The notes: generated from the letters alone by a model not told the origin. A stretch of DNA of 64,000 bases from Candidatus Woesearchaeota archaeon CG10_big_fil_rev_8_21_14_0_10_45_16 (GCA_002762785.1 PCXY01000005.1:62001-126000), one strand, 5' to 3'; numbered from the stretch's first letter, positions 25,424 to 35,255 are shown. Numbers and translations are program-made.

Positions 25424-26371
25424 CTAGTGGTCACCAAGCAGCGTCCCTCTTTGCAGATGTTCTATCTGCTTCCTGGCTTCTTCAAACACTGGAGCCTGCC
25501 AGCGTTGATCATTTAGGACGCTGTTAACAAACTTCTGGTGATCGTAACCTTCCATCACAGTGAAAAAGGTAATTTCTCCTTGCTGTCGTCCAGGATCATA
25601 TTCAACGATCATCCCAGCTGGGCGATAGTCAAGCTTTCCGTCTGGAGTAAACATGGTGTTAGCGCCGCAGGCCGAAGCAGCGACCAGGACATAGTTGTGA
25701 TCCGGATCGATCGGAACCGTCCAGATGTCTCCTCTTGAAGAGACAGCGCCTTCTCGCGGCTTTGGTTTTTTTGTAAGACAGCCGGTTGTGGCTTCAGTAA
25801 GGTCTTTCGGTACGCCCATATAAGAAGCGGAATGAGAATGACCACGTATGACTAATTGGTCAGAATGTTGAGCCAACTTCAGGAGAAGGGAGGTCTTCGG
25901 ATCGTATTTTTTATCACTAGGATCTCTCATGCTTTCTCCAAAACGATGATGCATATCCGTTTCTTTATAGGGATTAGTATGGAAGGGACTATTATGGACA
26001 AAAGTCACGCCGTCCCAACTCATGGTCGTTGGTAGTGACTGCAAGTAAGCCATAATTTTGTCCTGATCTGATGAGGAAGATATATCTCGCCTATTGTAAT
26101 CTAACGCAGCAATCCTTTCTTCACGTTGAGGAGTGTCTTCAAAATATTGCAATAACATAGCGTCATGGTTGCCTAGAATTCCCCTGCCCGCCTCGGCTAT
26201 TGATACCCTGACCGTTTCTAAGCATCCAGGGAACATTCCAACAATATCGCCAAGATCAAGAGTGTGTTCTTTGTCAATACCTTCTCTTCGAAGATAATTT
26301 AGTACTGCCTCCTGACCCCACGGGTTAGAATGGGCGTCGGTGATAATCCCTATTCTCATAGTCGAATCCAT
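25424..26371 (-). CDS. Calcineurin-like metallophosphoesterase
   Basis: 315 aa with DAHSNPWG, LGDIVGMFPG, GNHDAM, a His in FVHNSPFH, and GHSHSA, which is the complete dimetal site. The N-terminal arrangement resembles YfcE/MJ0936-type phosphodiesterases. The protein is longer than those, with an added C-terminal region from about residue 240. It is divergently transcribed from pgk. Substrate unknown. Confidence 0.85.
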   Translation of the reverse strand: MDSTMRIGIITDAHSNPWGQEAVLNYLRREGIDKEHTLDLGDIVGMFPGCLETVRVSIAEAGRGILGNHDAMLLQYFEDTPQREERIAALDYNRRDISSSSDQDKIMAYLQSLPTTMSWDGVTFVHNSPFHTNPYKETDMHHRFGESMRDPSDKKYDPKTSLLLKLAQHSDQLVIRGHSHSASYMGVPKDLTEATTGCLTKKPKPREGAVSSRGDIWTVPIDPDHNYVLVAASACGANTMFTPDGKLDYRPAGMIVEYDPGRQQGEITFFTVMEGYDHQKFVNSVLNDQRWQAPVFEEARKQIEHLQRGTLLGDH

Positions 26372-26440
26372 GACTACTTCGCAAAGAAATTCTTTTAAAT
26401 ATCTTATGAAAAACTGATTATCTTAAATGACATAGGACAA

Positions 26441-26450
26441 TCTATATAAA
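26441..26450 (+). promoter_or_regulatory. TATA box of pgk
   Basis: TCTATATAAA is centred 35 nt before the pgk ATG, predicting a leader of under 10 nt. The divergent phosphoesterase gene begins 70 bp to the left. Confidence 0.55.
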
Positions 26451-26480
26451 GCTGTAATCATTTATTCTGATGAGCGTGAG

Positions 26481-27695
26481 ATGATGGCTTTATTCGATAT
26501 TATGACCTATCCCCTACGGGGAAAGACTGTCCTTCTTCGAGTAGATTACAATGTGCCACTTGAAAAGAAAAAAGTTAAAGACAACCGCAAGGTCCTGGCT
26601 TCGCTCTCAACCATCAAGCTCCTCCTAAAAAATGACTGCAAGATCGTCCTGATGAGCCATCTGGGGCGGCCCGACGGCAAGATTGACGAGAACCTAAGGG
26701 TCACACCGCTAGCAAAAGAATTGGAATCGTTGCTCAAACACCCAGTACACAAGCTTAATGATTGTATCGGAGAGGACGTAAAAAAGAAGATAGATAGCGG
26801 CAAGCCGAAAGACATCTTCATTCTGGAAAACTTACGGTTTTATGCTCAGGAAGAAAATAACGACCCAGCGTTTGCCCATTCGTTGGCTGATCTGGGAGAG
26901 ATCTATATCAACGATGCCTTTGCCGTATCGCATCGCGCCCATGCTTCAGTAGAAGCTATTACCCATTTCCTGCCTTCGCTTCCCGGATTGTTGATGAAGA
27001 AAGAGATCAGTTTCATGGATCAGGCCTTACTGCCGCAAAGACCGGCTGTCTGGATCCTGGGAGGAGGAAAACTTGATAAGATACCTCTCTTAAAGAACGC
27101 TCTGCAAAAAGCAGATCATGTCCTGCTAGGAGGAGCCCTGCCGTTTGCCTTCCTGAAAGCCCACGGTATCTCTACCGGAATGTCGAAGGTAGATGCAGCC
27201 GCCGTAAGCGAAGCAAGAAAGATCATGCAGATGAAAGAAGTTAAAAAATTGATCCTACCGCCAGATTTTGTCGTCGCTGACAAGATTACACCAAGAGCCA
27301 AGACTAAAACTGTCATGGCCCAGGAGATCGCCTCTGATCAGATCGCTCTGGATATCGGACCGGAGTCGATCAAACTGTTCAAGCACTACCTGCGTAAAGC
27401 GCACACTATCGTCTGGAACGGACCTCTAGGCTATTTTGAGCTGATGCCGTTCGCTGAAGGAACGCGGGATATCGCCCGTTTCCTAGGAAGACTGACGGCC
27501 GTAACCATCGCCGGCGGCGGAGAGACGGCAGAAGCTTTGCGCAAGTTTCAGGTTGATGATCTTTTCACGCATGTTTCTACAGGCGGCGGGGCAGCCGTCG
27601 AATATTTAGAAGGAAAAAAACTGCCCGGCATCACGGCTTTAGAAAGAAACCATAAGCATTTTAGAAAAAGATCAGATCGTCTCAAAAGACGATAG
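26481..27695 (+). CDS. pgk: Phosphoglycerate kinase
   Basis: 404 aa. The family signatures are clear: RVDYNVPL near residue 20, SHLGRPDG, LENLRF, NDAFAVSHRAHAS, GGGKLDKI, WNGPLGYFE and AGGGETAEA. It transfers phosphate from 1,3-bisphosphoglycerate to ADP in glycolysis, or the reverse in gluconeogenesis. No other glycolytic gene is adjacent. The gene overlaps the convergent coiled-coil gene by 14 bp. Confidence 0.97.
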   Translation: MMALFDIMTYPLRGKTVLLRVDYNVPLEKKKVKDNRKVLASLSTIKLLLKNDCKIVLMSHLGRPDGKIDENLRVTPLAKELESLLKHPVHKLNDCIGEDVKKKIDSGKPKDIFILENLRFYAQEENNDPAFAHSLADLGEIYINDAFAVSHRAHASVEAITHFLPSLPGLLMKKEISFMDQALLPQRPAVWILGGGKLDKIPLLKNALQKADHVLLGGALPFAFLKAHGISTGMSKVDAAAVSEARKIMQMKEVKKLILPPDFVVADKITPRAKTKTVMAQEIASDQIALDIGPESIKLFKHYLRKAHTIVWNGPLGYFELMPFAEGTRDIARFLGRLTAVTIAGGGETAEALRKFQVDDLFTHVSTGGGAAVEYLEGKKLPGITALERNHKHFRKRSDRLKRR

Positions 27696-28887
27696 ATACT
27701 TTCTTGCCGGTAGAAACAGTCAGAAGATCTTCTAAAGCGTTTTTCTGGATCCTGCGTGATTCTTTGCTATGTTCCAGCGTATCATCCATCTCTTTGATGG
27801 CGCGCTGCAGTTTCTTGCGCTGGGAACGATAATGCTCCAGCTTATATTCTAATTCCTGGACGCGCATCATGAAATCTTTTTCACGACGCTGCAATGGCTG
27901 CTGTTCAGAAAGATGCTGGAGACCGCTGTACTCTTTCTGAAGATGCTGTAGATGTCTCAAGTCCAGCGCTTTCTGAAAAAGATGTTGATGGCCATCCTGT
28001 AAGGTAATGCGGCCGGCTTTGATCAAAGCATCAAGGTGCTGGAGGATGTGAATTATGGACAGATTGTGGTCAGCCAGAAACGCTTCCAGGGGATTCTCTA
28101 GATACGTTTCCACGATAGCGGCATGAGGCGCCATGCGGTTGTATTCCAAGAGCAGCGGCTGCAGCCGGTTCAATATCTCTGAGATCTCTTTCAACAGCAT
28201 CTCTCTCTGTTGCAGCAAGGCTTTCTTCTTCTCTTTTGTCTCAGTGATAGTCCTATGCAATGGATCTTTTTCAAAAAATGATAGCTCTTCCTGCTTCTGT
28301 TGGATTCTCTGCTCTGTCTCTTCCAGACGTTCCTGCAAGGAAGAATGCTGCTCCTGAAAGCCGTCGTAATCTTTCACAGCTTTCTGAAAAGTATCATTTT
28401 TCTGCTTCAGCAGCTGGATTGTCTGCAACGGCGCAGCAAGAAGGCGTTCCTGAAATTTTCTCTGGAGGTCTAACAATTGCGTCAATCTCGCCAGGAGTGA
28501 GTTTACCGTCTCCGACGGCTCCACCGCATCAAAGACAGGTCGCAGCACAATAGCTTTCTGGGACAATTCTTTACTGGAAACGCTCACCTGATCCAAGCCA
28601 GAAGAGTTGATGACTTCTTCGACCGCTTTGATAAGCTGTTTAAGAGGAGAGCTTAAAAGACCTAATTCAACAGATGATTCCTGAAACAAGTTCTCAAGAT
28701 ACCATTGCAGATCTTTCAAAGAATTTGTGTACTCGATCAACTCCATAGCTAAGCCGTTTCTTTCAAGCAGGACTTGCGACTGCTGGCCGATCCAGCTGTC
28801 CAGGGAAGCAAAAGGAACCACTTCTAGAGAAGTCTCTGGAACAGGTCGCCATCTAGCGAGCAATCGTTGAAACCACCCCATGATCAA
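27682..28887 (-). CDS. Long coiled-coil protein of unknown function
   Basis: 401 aa, nearly all helix. The middle and end (about residues 150-395) are Gln/Glu/Leu/Lys-rich heptads typical of a coiled coil, and the N-terminal 30 residues are amphipathic with Trp/Arg (GWFQRLLARWRP), possibly touching the membrane. There are no enzymatic motifs and no signal peptide. It may be a structural or tethering protein. It lies between pgk and the YchF gene; no function is assigned. Confidence 0.65.
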   Translation of the reverse strand: MIMGWFQRLLARWRPVPETSLEVVPFASLDSWIGQQSQVLLERNGLAMELIEYTNSLKDLQWYLENLFQESSVELGLLSSPLKQLIKAVEEVINSSGLDQVSVSSKELSQKAIVLRPVFDAVEPSETVNSLLARLTQLLDLQRKFQERLLAAPLQTIQLLKQKNDTFQKAVKDYDGFQEQHSSLQERLEETEQRIQQKQEELSFFEKDPLHRTITETKEKKKALLQQREMLLKEISEILNRLQPLLLEYNRMAPHAAIVETYLENPLEAFLADHNLSIIHILQHLDALIKAGRITLQDGHQHLFQKALDLRHLQHLQKEYSGLQHLSEQQPLQRREKDFMMRVQELEYKLEHYRSQRKKLQRAIKEMDDTLEHSKESRRIQKNALEDLLTVSTGKKVSIVF

Positions 28888-28929
28888 CTTAGAGAATTAT
28901 ACTCTTTTAATGATTTCTATACCAGAAAA

Positions 28930-30126
28930 CTATCTTCCCGCTACTATCTCGATAATGTCCAGGTTCCGCAGCAGATGTTCTTTTCCTACTGTCCTTTTGG
29001 TCTTGATGTCGATCGCCCGGATGAAATTTTTGCCGAAGTCAGTATGCAACTTATAGGCAAAATCTAGTGCCGTGCTGGCTTTAGGCATCAGGAAACAGTC
29101 AGGCAGGACATTCCCATCTTTGTCTTCCAACCTTGCGCCGCCAGGAAAGATGGCCAAGTAGCCGAGGAGCGAGAAGACAGCTTTATCCAGCACCTCCTGG
29201 ACACCAGTAGAACCAAACTTTTTCAGGACGCCGCTTTCGATAAACGCGAGTGCCTGTCGCTGCCGCTCGTTGAGGGCAGAACCTTCAGGGATAGAAAAAG
29301 TGTTCTCTCCAGGGATGTGATCGATAAGGTCAGCTTTGGCCGCCTCTTTAAGAGCCAGCTCAGCCTCTGCCGAACAGCCGATGAACGTGTACTCAGAAAA
29401 TAGTTGTTTGAGCCGGGCAAGGTTTTCAGAGGCTCCCGGCACGTCGATCTTGTTGCAGGCGATAAGCATCGGCTTAGTCTTTTTCCGCAAGGTTGTCGAC
29501 AATCGACTGAGATCATCTTCCGACCACATATGCGGCTTGTCCTTATCAAGGTCCAGGAAAGCGATAGTCTCTTCCACCAGTTCTTCCGTCACTTTAAGAC
29601 CAGATAATTGTTTAGCCAAGGCAGTTTTGATCTCTTTCTTCTCCTGGATGACTGTCCTGGCAAACTTTTCCCAGCCTTTCTTGAGGATGTGTAGATACCA
29701 CATGTCTAGCTCAACTTCCAGAAAGCGGACATCTTCGGCTGGATCGTAACTGCCTTTCTCGACCTGTTCGCCTTTCTCGTTGGTGCTGCCGGAAACGTCG
29801 ATGACATGTATCAGCACATCGGCCTGACGAAGATCGTCCAGAAATTGGTTGCCCATGCCTTTCCCTTCATGAGCTCCCGGAACCAGACCGGCAACGTCAA
29901 TCAGCTGGACCGGGATAAACCTAAACTTACCTAAAACAAACCCGTTACGAGGATTAGAAGATTTGCCGAAATCGAGAGCAGGATCGGGAACCTTAACATA
30001 ACCAACACCTGAATTAGGCTTGATCGTCGCGAAAGGATAGTTGGCTATCTCTGCTTCAGCCAGGCTGGAAGCCTTGAAGAAAGTTGACTTTCCTACGTTT
30101 GGTTTCCCCACTATCCCTATTAACAT
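28930..30126 (-). CDS. ychF: YchF/OLA1-type GTP-binding protein
   Basis: 398 aa. G1 GKPNVGKST (residues 7-15), G2/G3 region DVAGLVPGAHEGKG and G4 ACNKID are readable. A helical insert follows, and a TGS domain lies at the C-terminus (DFAYKLHTDFGKNFIRAID). The archaeal YchF-like subgroup of OBG GTPases associates with ribosomes. The G4 NKxD (here NKID) predicts GTP rather than ATP preference. Confidence 0.94.
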   Translation of the reverse strand: MLIGIVGKPNVGKSTFFKASSLAEAEIANYPFATIKPNSGVGYVKVPDPALDFGKSSNPRNGFVLGKFRFIPVQLIDVAGLVPGAHEGKGMGNQFLDDLRQADVLIHVIDVSGSTNEKGEQVEKGSYDPAEDVRFLEVELDMWYLHILKKGWEKFARTVIQEKKEIKTALAKQLSGLKVTEELVEETIAFLDLDKDKPHMWSEDDLSRLSTTLRKKTKPMLIACNKIDVPGASENLARLKQLFSEYTFIGCSAEAELALKEAAKADLIDHIPGENTFSIPEGSALNERQRQALAFIESGVLKKFGSTGVQEVLDKAVFSLLGYLAIFPGGARLEDKDGNVLPDCFLMPKASTALDFAYKLHTDFGKNFIRAIDIKTKRTVGKEHLLRNLDIIEIVAGR

Positions 30127-30231
30127 GGAGCTCTGGGAAGCGCAGTTCTTTATTAGTTTTTCGCACTATAATGCTTCAGAAGATGGATGGTTACCGTAAA
30201 AGATTTATAGGGAACCGGATTCTATCATGGA

Positions 30232-30681
30232 GTGAAACTAAAAACAGCCATCTTCATCATCAGCTGCACCATCATCGTCCTGCTCTCTAGCATCTATTTT
30301 ATAGCCGACCACACCCTGCCGAAAGAGGTAATCAGTATCGATTTCGATTTTAATGTTTCTAATACCAACATCGGCTTTAATCTTGATGCCGACAAGATGC
30401 ATTTCGGCCGCATCCATAGAGAAAGCCAAGGGACCAGGAAGATCAAGATCGGCAATGATGCAGATTATCCGCAGAGAGCTGAGATACTGATCGCTTCTAA
30501 AGAGCAAGAGCAGATCCAAGATTGGTTCACGGTCACCCCTAACTGGAACTATCGCCTGCAGCCAAAACAGACAGAAACATTTTTGGCAACGCTGACCATC
30601 CCAAAAGAAGCTGAATATAAAACCTACGAAGGCGCTTTTGTCATCTATCTCTATAAAGACTGGCCCTGGAAAAAATCCTAA
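30232..30681 (+). CDS. Exported single-domain protein
   Basis: 149 aa, starting with GTG. Residues 5-25 form a signal or anchor helix. The rest is a beta sandwich resembling an archaeal surface Ig-like domain (FGRIHRESQGTRKIKIGN, KQTETFLATLTIPKEAEYKTYEGAF). AGATTTATAGG 25-30 nt upstream gives a nearly leaderless mRNA. Its stop overlaps the stop of the convergent exported-protein gene. Family unknown. Confidence 0.65.
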   Translation: MKLKTAIFIISCTIIVLLSSIYFIADHTLPKEVISIDFDFNVSNTNIGFNLDADKMHFGRIHRESQGTRKIKIGNDADYPQRAEILIASKEQEQIQDWFTVTPNWNYRLQPKQTETFLATLTIPKEAEYKTYEGAFVIYLYKDWPWKKS

Positions 30682-31886
30682 AACCCATCCTGACTAGGCC
30701 CTTCTCGTTTATACTTATATAACAACAAGAACGAGAGCATGATGATGATAAGGATCAAGACGATCGGCAAGGCCAAGAAATAGTTCTGTCTAGCCGGCTG
30801 CTGCATGGCCGACTGCTCAGGAGTCGGTTCTACCACAAGTATTGAAAAACTAGAATTAGCGCTTGGCTCATCGTCTACAAAGGTAGCTGCTTCTAAAACA
30901 TAATCACCACTATTAACATCGCTAAAATCAAAGAAAGCATCGACATCAGCAGCTGAACGAGCTTCTATAGGATACGCTGCCGTCTGCGCCTCGGCCATGG
31001 TAGTACCATTCTTTGCTTTAAGAGTAAGAGAGATCTCAGCTTTCAGGTCGCGGTTCCAGAAGTTCTCTACTGAAAGTTGGAATTGATCGATCGTACCCTG
31101 CACAAATTCATGCTTACTGATGCCGACAACTTTCACTACTTTATCGCCTAACTGTAGTAAGCCCTGGGCTTTGGCAGCTTCGCCATCATAATCCACAACT
31201 GCTTTATACTGGTACTGACCTAAAGGAAAATCGGAGGAATCCCATTGGGCATACATCTCGCCGCGTTCTTTATATCCCAAGTTCTGGACAGGGGTCAAAG
31301 GCACAGACAGGTTAATACCATCTTCTTGAGAAGAGATCTGGAGTTCACCCTTTGTCAAACCGACTGTCTCCCGACCATGGTTTCGAACATGAGCTACAAA
31401 ATAGATCATATCGCCAACATGGTAGCGAAAAGATTGATCCTGGGTCTGGACATCTATCGTAAGAAACTTGTTAGGATAGGGACCGATCAGAAAAACTTTT
31501 GCTTTTACCTGTGCTTTTCCCGCGAGCGGAGATTGGCCGTATCCTTCCGGAGGTACTCCCTCTTTAAAAAAGATATCCATCGATTGGTAACCAGGCTGGT
31601 CTTCAAGATTGGGAACAGTAATTTCCAGATCAATACGGCAAGAACTCAAACAGGTTTTTAGATCTGTCTTGATTCGGGAATGATCAGCAAGGGAACCGTC
31701 TAAAGTGATATCAACACCGTTTGGAATATTGGATACAAAAAAAGTGATAGTCTCTTTATTGCCCGGAACATAATCTATTTCATAACCTACCGGAGAGATA
31801 GTGATGGCCAAGACAGAAGAAGAGAGAAATACAAAAGAGAGAGATAAAAAGAAAAATGTAGCTGTTTTTGACATCGTAGAGATCAA
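30678..31886 (-). CDS. Exported protein with C-terminal membrane anchor
   Basis: 402 aa. A signal peptide (about residues 8-28), several beta-sandwich domains (CARDB-like character: VENFWNRDLKAEISLTLKAK, FQLSVENF), a linker and a C-terminal helix (LALPIVLILIIIMLSFLLLYKYKRE) make this a cell-surface protein. It is the last of three genes with 1-4 bp overlaps, so they probably form one complex or appendage. Homologue families are not recognised. Confidence 0.7.
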   Translation of the reverse strand: MISTMSKTATFFFLSLSFVFLSSSVLAITISPVGYEIDYVPGNKETITFFVSNIPNGVDITLDGSLADHSRIKTDLKTCLSSCRIDLEITVPNLEDQPGYQSMDIFFKEGVPPEGYGQSPLAGKAQVKAKVFLIGPYPNKFLTIDVQTQDQSFRYHVGDMIYFVAHVRNHGRETVGLTKGELQISSQEDGINLSVPLTPVQNLGYKERGEMYAQWDSSDFPLGQYQYKAVVDYDGEAAKAQGLLQLGDKVVKVVGISKHEFVQGTIDQFQLSVENFWNRDLKAEISLTLKAKNGTTMAEAQTAAYPIEARSAADVDAFFDFSDVNSGDYVLEAATFVDDEPSANSSFSILVVEPTPEQSAMQQPARQNYFLALPIVLILIIIMLSFLLLYKYKREGPSQDGF

Positions 31887-32620
31887 TCCTGCTGGCCTAT
31901 GGATTCAGCAGTGAAAGTGATGATCGTGGAGTGGCCGCCAATTGCAGCATCAAATGGGACAGATGCTCTATATGAAACAGATAACAGGTCACCAGAGTTG
32001 CCATAATCAAAATCCCCACAAAGGAGGACACCAGTAAGATTATGCGGTGCTGTCGGTGAAGAGGTATTGGTTTGGTTAAGCAGATCTCGAAAATTTAACA
32101 AAATCCCCGTATCGCAAGATCCTGCTTCAGCAGTTCCGGCAGAGATCGAGAGCCTCGCTGTAGCTGTTGATGTACATCCAAGTTCAGAACCACAAAAGAA
32201 TTCCTCTGCGTCAAAATGATTGGCAGCAGCAGTCAAGTTGATATCAACGTTACCAGTATTCTCGATAGTCATGTTAGGATCGGAACCAAGATTGGCAACA
32301 TTAGTCCAGGCGCCGGTGATGTTAGTGTTATTCTGAAAATTATGTCCTCCGTGAGTGTAGATTGTAGCCGTCGTGTTCCCTGGATTGACGTAACCTGTCC
32401 CGAACGTAGCGTTGGCGTCATTCATCACAATACCAGCCTGAGCTTGGATAGTGATAGACGTCGAACCTGTACCGGTAGTAGCTGCTCCAGAGATGCCAAA
32501 ACTATTAGGTTCAGAAAGTTGACTGACAGTCACCACTGTTCCAATAACCGTGACAAGCAATGAAAGCATCAAAAGGCTGACGATGGCCCTGTTAGAGAAA
32601 TCAGCTTTTACTTTCTTCAT
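31883..32620 (-). CDS. Exported surface protein, major repeat-free domain
   Basis: 245 aa. It begins MKKVKADFSNRAIVSLLML with a long hydrophobic stretch that resembles an archaeal pilin-like or signal segment, followed by Thr/Asn-rich extracytoplasmic sequence with many NxT/S sites (NATFGTGY, TNTSSP). Four Cys could form two disulfides. The proximity of the disulfide machinery fits. It overlaps both neighbours (4 bp and 1 bp) and may be a pilin or S-layer-associated subunit. Confidence 0.65.
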   Translation of the reverse strand: MKKVKADFSNRAIVSLLMLSLLVTVIGTVVTVSQLSEPNSFGISGAATTGTGSTSITIQAQAGIVMNDANATFGTGYVNPGNTTATIYTHGGHNFQNNTNITGAWTNVANLGSDPNMTIENTGNVDINLTAAANHFDAEEFFCGSELGCTSTATARLSISAGTAEAGSCDTGILLNFRDLLNQTNTSSPTAPHNLTGVLLCGDFDYGNSGDLLSVSYRASVPFDAAIGGHSTIITFTAESIGQQD

Positions 32621-32850
32621 CAGAAATCATCTCCAGAAGATTTTATCAAGACGGAAACTTGACCATCCATTGTTGACGATCCAGTATTATAATCGGCTGG
32701 GGGATAGGCTTGCAATGAAACATCTCCCGTTGTAGAAGAACTGATGCCTCCCAAGATATCTAGGTAGAGAACAAGGCTGACTACACTCACCAGGATGACA
32801 AATGTCAGCATAAACACAACCGTCTCGTTAGATATATCTTGATTTGCCAT
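32620..32850 (-). CDS. Small membrane-anchored exported protein
   Basis: 76 aa. A single hydrophobic helix (about residues 12-35: FMLTFVILVSVVSLVLYLD) is followed by a short Ser/Gly-rich extracytoplasmic tail. It is first in the three-gene operon and its stop overlaps the next start by one base. The shape resembles a minor pilin or a short anchor subunit. No family recognised. Confidence 0.6.
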   Translation of the reverse strand: MANQDISNETVVFMLTFVILVSVVSLVLYLDILGGISSSTTGDVSLQAYPPADYNTGSSTMDGQVSVLIKSSGDDF

Positions 32851-32922
32851 CCATTACCTCAACTCTTTTTGTAGTAGAATGAGTACATTATGTTTATATA
32901 TCTTTCGTATCCTGTAAAGTGC

Positions 32923-33447
32923 ATGACCTTCGCTTTTGGACACCTTATCGGAGTATGGCTGGCAGGAAAAGGCTACGAAAAATTCGGCAGCAAGAAACTC
33001 AGCCATTACGCCTGGTTTTTCTTACTACTGGGAGGCATATTGCCGGATAGCGATCTTTTACTGGAATGGACTATCGGCATCGAATCGCACCGGACCATCA
33101 CCCACAGCCTCTTGTTTGCCGTGATCGCTCTGGTGGTTGTGTACGTGGGAGTTACTTTATTGTGGAAGAAAGAGCTGCCAAGAAGAAAAGAGTATGCTTT
33201 AGCCGTAGGATCAGGGATAATCACCCATCTTCTTCTGGATATGCTCTCATCGGGAGTGCCGTTATTGTGGCCATTACCTTACTACTTTTCCTATTTCAAT
33301 ATCGAGTTTGGCGTGAGAGAGAAGATAACTATCGTCCATCAACTACTACCATTTTTAGAGGATAAGATGCGTCGGACCATCATCGACATGGCACTAGGTA
33401 CGGCCTGGATCTTCTACTTCTGGTACAAGAAAAGGATACAGTTCTAG
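32923..33447 (+). CDS. YdjM/DUF457-like membrane-bound metal-dependent hydrolase
   Basis: 174 aa with four or five helices and the family motifs GGILPDSDLL, HRTITHSLL and ITHLLLDMLSSG; His/Asp residues in these form the predicted metal site. The start at 32923 is chosen because TTTATATA (32893-32900) lies inside the longer frame about 27 nt upstream. The physiological substrate is not known for this family. Confidence 0.85.
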   Translation: MTFAFGHLIGVWLAGKGYEKFGSKKLSHYAWFFLLLGGILPDSDLLLEWTIGIESHRTITHSLLFAVIALVVVYVGVTLLWKKELPRRKEYALAVGSGIITHLLLDMLSSGVPLLWPLPYYFSYFNIEFGVREKITIVHQLLPFLEDKMRRTIIDMALGTAWIFYFWYKKRIQF

Positions 33448-34073
33448 GAGATCCGACACTTGAAAAAGTGCAGTTCTTCTTTTAGATAATGGTCTACTTT
33501 GAATCCTGTTTCTTCAAGTAGCTTTACCCATTTTAAAAAAGGCAATGAGACAACCTCTTTCTGCCGCTGCCAGTCGTTGACAGGGTTAGCAGACAGGATC
33601 ATCACGAAAGTTCCTTCTTTTTTGAGCACCCTTCTAATTTCACGACATAAAGAAGAATAGTTCTGTACATAATTAATGACAAAGACGGCTGTCACCGAAT
33701 CGAAACTAGCGTTAGAGAATGGCAGCCCTTTTTCGAGGTCACCGGTGATTTTCTCTTTGCAATTGTCATTGAACTGCAGCATCTTAGGAGAGATATCAAA
33801 GCAAGTGGAAGGGATGTAACTGTAAGCACCGCTGCCGAGATCGAGATTCTTGCCGTGAGAAAGAAAACTAAGTTCTTTTGTAATCATCTCTCTTTTCTCT
33901 TTTGGGATCTTACGACTCCAGAGAAAAGCTTCAGCATTCCAGAAAGATCTTTTGTCTTCAGGCCAATCGGATGCCCAGGAAACTTGAGGAGCAATCTTTT
34001 TAAGATCATCAACTGCATCCAGACCATACTGTAGTTCAAGCAACCCTTCGATAAACCGTTGTTCTGCATCCAT
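33444..34073 (-). CDS. SAM-dependent methyltransferase (class I)
   Basis: 209 aa. The SAM-binding motif I is NLDLGSGAYSY, followed by CFDISPKML (acidic loop) and the Rossmann strand AVFVINYV; the C-terminal part is a typical Methyltransf_11-like fold. It converges with the YdjM-like gene in a 4-bp overlap and starts one base after the MFS gene stop, so it is in that operon. Substrate unknown. Confidence 0.82.
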   Translation of the reverse strand: MDAEQRFIEGLLELQYGLDAVDDLKKIAPQVSWASDWPEDKRSFWNAEAFLWSRKIPKEKREMITKELSFLSHGKNLDLGSGAYSYIPSTCFDISPKMLQFNDNCKEKITGDLEKGLPFSNASFDSVTAVFVINYVQNYSSLCREIRRVLKKEGTFVMILSANPVNDWQRQKEVVSLPFLKWVKLLEETGFKVDHYLKEELHFFKCRIS

Positions 34074-34074
34074 C

Positions 34075-35199
34075 TTAAAAGATCAGCGCCGCCAGGTTGG
34101 CAAAGCCTTGAAAATACAATCCGGAAGCGAGACTGCCAGTAAACAGCACCAATGACAGCAGTAAGATCCGGCCAAGACAGATAAACACTTCCCGGCTGAC
34201 AAAATAACTAGCGACTTCATCATGAGCTTTGTCGTACTCTAAAGCTCCCAAAGGAGATTCCCTGATCCCGTTAGTGATAGACCAAAAGATGGTGATGCCA
34301 AATACTTGGGGCACGGTCGTCACCAGCGCTTTCAGGAACCAAGCCGTCGAATCAAGGCCGGTTGACCACCAGATAATTTTTCTCTTGCAGGTATGGTCGC
34401 TATATCTGCCGACAAGCCACAGTAAAACGGCGCTGACACCGGAAATGATGGAACCGATAAGGCCCAGAGAGAGGTAATCGCCAAGGATAAGAAAGATAAA
34501 TAACGGCCAGATGACGCCGTTGGCGATGACTGCCGTCCCTTTGGAAGTGAAATATAACGAATCCTGCCAGTGTTCCCGATTAAGAAGAGAACGGAGAGAG
34601 AAATGATACAATGTAGGGTTGTCCCCATTAGCGAGAAGGACGGTAGCGGAAGCGAGAAGGATCACTGCCGCTAGGATGAAAATGGCTGTAAAGCCGAAGA
34701 AACTGATCACCAACCCACCCAGAAAGGGGCCGAACATAGCCGAAAGGATGTTGATCCCGTCCCGTTTGCCGACTTCCGCGCCCCGATGGCCGCGGTGGCT
34801 GGCATGATGAAAGACAAGATGCATGCCCATCCAATAAAACGCCTGGGACGAGCCCAAGAAAGCACCAAGGATAACGAGAGGGATAGAGAACGATTCTAAA
34901 AGGAAAAGCAGGGCGACGAAAGCAAGATATAAAGGGACGCTTAGCAGGATAGAATGCTTAACACCATAGCTGGACGAAAATTTCGCCGCCAGGGGGGTGG
35001 ATATGGCAAAGATGACCGAATAGAAAAGAAAGAAGATAAGCGTCTCCTGCAAAGAAAAGCCACGTTCTATGTAAAGATATAAAGGAATGAAGATGCCCAG
35101 CAAGGAGATAGCAAACGAGCGCAGTGCCGCCGAAACATAGACCTGGGTTAATTCTTTCTTAGGAAAGAAACGCCACCAGAATTCATGGTGATTTAGCAT
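34075..35199 (-). CDS. Major facilitator superfamily transporter
   Basis: 374 aa with about eleven or twelve predicted helices. Its central cytoplasmic loop region includes GKRDGINILSAMFGPFLGG, and the C-terminal half has GRYSDHTCKRK, a MFS motif-A-like loop. Substrate is not predictable. Transcribed away from the tRNA locus with a promoter near 35220-35230 (AATATAAG). The methyltransferase gene follows directly. Confidence 0.85.
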   Translation of the reverse strand: MLNHHEFWWRFFPKKELTQVYVSAALRSFAISLLGIFIPLYLYIERGFSLQETLIFFLFYSVIFAISTPLAAKFSSSYGVKHSILLSVPLYLAFVALLFLLESFSIPLVILGAFLGSSQAFYWMGMHLVFHHASHRGHRGAEVGKRDGINILSAMFGPFLGGLVISFFGFTAIFILAAVILLASATVLLANGDNPTLYHFSLRSLLNREHWQDSLYFTSKGTAVIANGVIWPLFIFLILGDYLSLGLIGSIISGVSAVLLWLVGRYSDHTCKRKIIWWSTGLDSTAWFLKALVTTVPQVFGITIFWSITNGIRESPLGALEYDKAHDEVASYFVSREVFICLGRILLLSLVLFTGSLASGLYFQGFANLAALIF

Positions 35200-35255
35200 A
35201 CAGAAGAAGAAAATTTATAAAAGAATATAAGTCTTTCCACGTTTGTCGAGTGTCT

